This document shows, in pieces, positions 62,548 through 64,000 of a DNA stretch of 64,000 bases. Under the pieces are notes generated by a model. That model worked only from the letters and a program-made list of their open reading frames with translations, had not been told where the DNA came from and did no database searches. This DNA comes from Agarivorans sp. Alg241-V36 (GTDB lineage: Bacteria > Pseudomonadota > Gammaproteobacteria > Enterobacterales > Celerinatantimonadaceae): assembly GCF_900537085.1 (NCBI RefSeq), contig NZ_UNRE01000009.1, forward strand, positions 67,001 through 131,000. Direction: 5' to 3'. The translations under genes were made by a program, and so were the position numbers. How positions within the stretch are numbered: position 1 is the stretch's first letter; each line of letters begins with the position of its first letter.

Positions 62548-63426
62548 ATGCCTTGGATCCAGCTAAAAATAAACGCCACTAAAGATACAGCCGACGCCAT
62601 TGGCGACATTCTTATGGAAACCGGCTGCCAAGCGGTTACCTTCTTAGACCGCCACGACACACCGGTATTTGAACCATTATTAGGTGAAACCCCTTTGTGG
62701 GGCGATACCGATGTTCAAGGCCTATACGACGCCACAACCGATATGTCGCCGATTATTAATTTCTTACGAGAAGCGCTGATCCTAGAAGACGGCAACTACA
62801 AACTAGACCAACTAGAAGATAAAGATTGGGAACGCGAATGGATGAAAGACTTTCATCCAATGCAATTTGGCGAACGTTTATGGATTTGCCCAAGCTGGAC
62901 CGATGTACCCGATCCCAATGCGGTTAACGTTATGCTAGATCCCGGCCTAGCCTTTGGCACGGGTACCCACCCTACCACTGCACTTTGTTTAAAATGGCTA
63001 GACCAACTAGACCTTAGTGACAAAACCGTGGTGGACTTTGGCTGCGGTAGCGGCATACTAGCCATTGCCGCGATTAAGCTTGGCGCAAAACGCGTTGTAG
63101 GCATAGACATTGACCCACAAGCGATTTTAGCGAGTCGCGACAATGCCGAGCGCAATGGCGTGGCCGACAAGCTAGAACTCTACTTACCTAAAGACCAACC
63201 TAAAGATTTCCAAGCAGACATAGTAGTAGCCAATATATTAGCTGGCCCACTTAAAGAGCTCAGCGAAATCATTCTTGCCTACCTAAAACCGCAAGGTTCT
63301 ATTGCCCTATCAGGCATTTTGGAAGAGCAGAGTGAGGCGGTAGTAACAGCCTATCAAACACAGTGCAATATGGATCCGGTTGTTCTTGATCAAGAATGGT
63401 GTCGATTAAGCGGAACTAAGCGCTAA
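62548..63426 (+). CDS. prmA: Ribosomal protein L11 methyltransferase
   Basis: The product has 292 residues. It trimethylates ribosomal protein L11. An N-terminal substrate-recognition domain ([20 protein letters not shown]) is followed by a SAM-binding Rossmann domain with [16 protein letters not shown] (near 160-175), [10 protein letters not shown] and the NPPY-like VANILAGPL. The ATG at 62548 follows GAGGAGCGGACA; an earlier frame start at 62518 is not supported. Confidence 0.97.
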   Translation: MPWIQLKINATKDTADAIGDILMETGCQAVTFLDRHDTPVFEPLLGETPLWGDTDVQGLYDATTDMSPIINFLREALILEDGNYKLDQLEDKDWEREWMKDFHPMQFGERLWICPSWTDVPDPNAVNVMLDPGLAFGTGTHPTTALCLKWLDQLDLSDKTVVDFGCGSGILAIAAIKLGAKRVVGIDIDPQAILASRDNAERNGVADKLELYLPKDQPKDFQADIVVANILAGPLKELSEIILAYLKPQGSIALSGILEEQSEAVVTAYQTQCNMDPVVLDQEWCRLSGTKR

Positions 63427-63589
63427 GTTAACCAATATTGTGGCGCAAACCCATGACTAAAGGGTTTGCTGCCATATTCTGCATCTAAAAATCCAGCTTT
63501 TTTTTTGAAAAATGTTCAAAATATAGCCTTTTCAGCGTGCCTAAAAAGTCGTAAACTACGCCGCCCTGAGATTGAGAAGAACGACAGTC

Positions 63590-64000
63590 ATGCAAATAGG
63601 CAGTTACAAGCTGGACAATCCGGTGATACTAGCGCCTATGGCTGGAATTACCGATCAACCCTTTCGTCGCTTATGTTGGCGTTTAGGTGCAGGGCTTACG
63701 GTTTCAGAGATGGTGTCCAGTAACCCACGGGTTTGGAACAGTAAAAAATCGCTAGACCGTATGGTTCACCTAGATGAATGTGGCATACGCAGTGTTCAGA
63801 TAGCAGGTTCAGATCCAGAATTGATGGCTCTCGCCGCCCAACATAATGTGGCAAATGGCGCGCAAATCATCGATATCAATATGGGCTGCCCAGCTAAAAA
63901 GGTAAACAAAAAGTTAGCTGGTTCGGCGCTATTGCAGCAACCCGAGCTAGTAGAAAAAATTCTTGATGCTGTTGTGCAGGCGGTAGAAGTGCCAGTGACC
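63590..64000 (+). CDS. dusB: tRNA-dihydrouridine synthase B, C-terminus beyond window
   Basis: The first 137 residues are visible. [28 protein letters not shown] is the DusB N-terminus, followed by SEMVSSN, and [20 protein letters not shown] holds the catalytic Cys. The enzyme reduces uridines in the tRNA D-loop with FMN and NADPH. dusB is usually the first gene of dusB-fis; fis would lie beyond the window. AT-rich sequence before the ATG is the probable promoter. Confidence 0.96.
   Translation, partial: MQIGSYKLDNPVILAPMAGITDQPFRRLCWRLGAGLTVSEMVSSNPRVWNSKKSLDRMVHLDECGIRSVQIAGSDPELMALAAQHNVANGAQIIDINMGCPAKKVNKKLAGSALLQQPELVEKILDAVVQAVEVPVT

Overview
The window comes from the chromosome of a Gram-negative bacterium, most likely a marine gammaproteobacterium of the Alteromonadales/Vibrionales type (an Agarivorans-like organism is my guess). 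The evidence is outer-membrane proteins, an RND pump, and the gene neighbourhoods fxsA/groSL, cutA-dsbD, crbRS/acs, aroQ-accBC and prmA-dusB. I see no tRNA, rRNA, CRISPR array, insertion sequence or prophage block. The nearest thing to phage material is one orphan contractile-sheath gene.

Bases 1-24000 are a catabolic locus that reads as a complete beta-mannan/glucomannan system. Going leftwards on the minus strand it has an ABC sugar-binding protein, a phosphomannomutase, a GH130 mannosylglucose phosphorylase, a cytoplasmic GH5, a secreted GH5, a LamB-like porin, a very large GH5 lipoprotein with four carbohydrate-binding-like modules, a LacI-type regulator, a chemoreceptor and a second sugar-binding protein cut by the window edge. 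Going rightwards it has two ABC permeases, a YesL-like membrane protein, an AGE-family 2-epimerase, the ABC ATPase and manA. Inferred flow: surface and periplasmic GH5 enzymes cut mannan; the porin and ABC system import oligomers; cytoplasmic GH5 makes mannobiose; the epimerase makes mannosylglucose; GH130 phosphorolyses it to mannose-1-phosphate and glucose; phosphomannomutase and ManA lead to fructose-6-phosphate. At least six copies of an 18-bp near-palindrome (consensus AATGGTAACGTTACGATT) lie before these genes and define a local LacI-type regulon.

Bases 24000-36700 are mixed housekeeping and accessory genes: groSL with a sigma-32-like promoter, fxsA, cutA, dsbD, a second chemoreceptor, LysR and GlxA/AraC-type regulators, an alpha/beta hydrolase and a LysE exporter. 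Bases 36700-49400 hold the acetate-switch module: a CrbR-like response regulator, a CrbS-like transporter/kinase hybrid, a DUF294 protein, a DnaQ-like exonuclease and acs. Two things interrupt it: an orphan sheath gene of extracellular contractile-injection type between crbR and crbS, and a GH16 glucanase whose domain order is circularly permuted, as in the Fibrobacter lichenase.

Bases 49500-57700 carry a rhodanese, a MexEF-type RND pump with a divergent TetR regulator, and an AraC regulator divergent from a MATE pump. Bases 57700-64000 carry aroQ-accB-accC behind a nested dyad, a metallo-beta-lactamase-fold protein, a tandem pair of internally duplicated small membrane proteins, prmA, and the start of dusB. 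All functions are read from sequence features and remembered families; no database search was possible.
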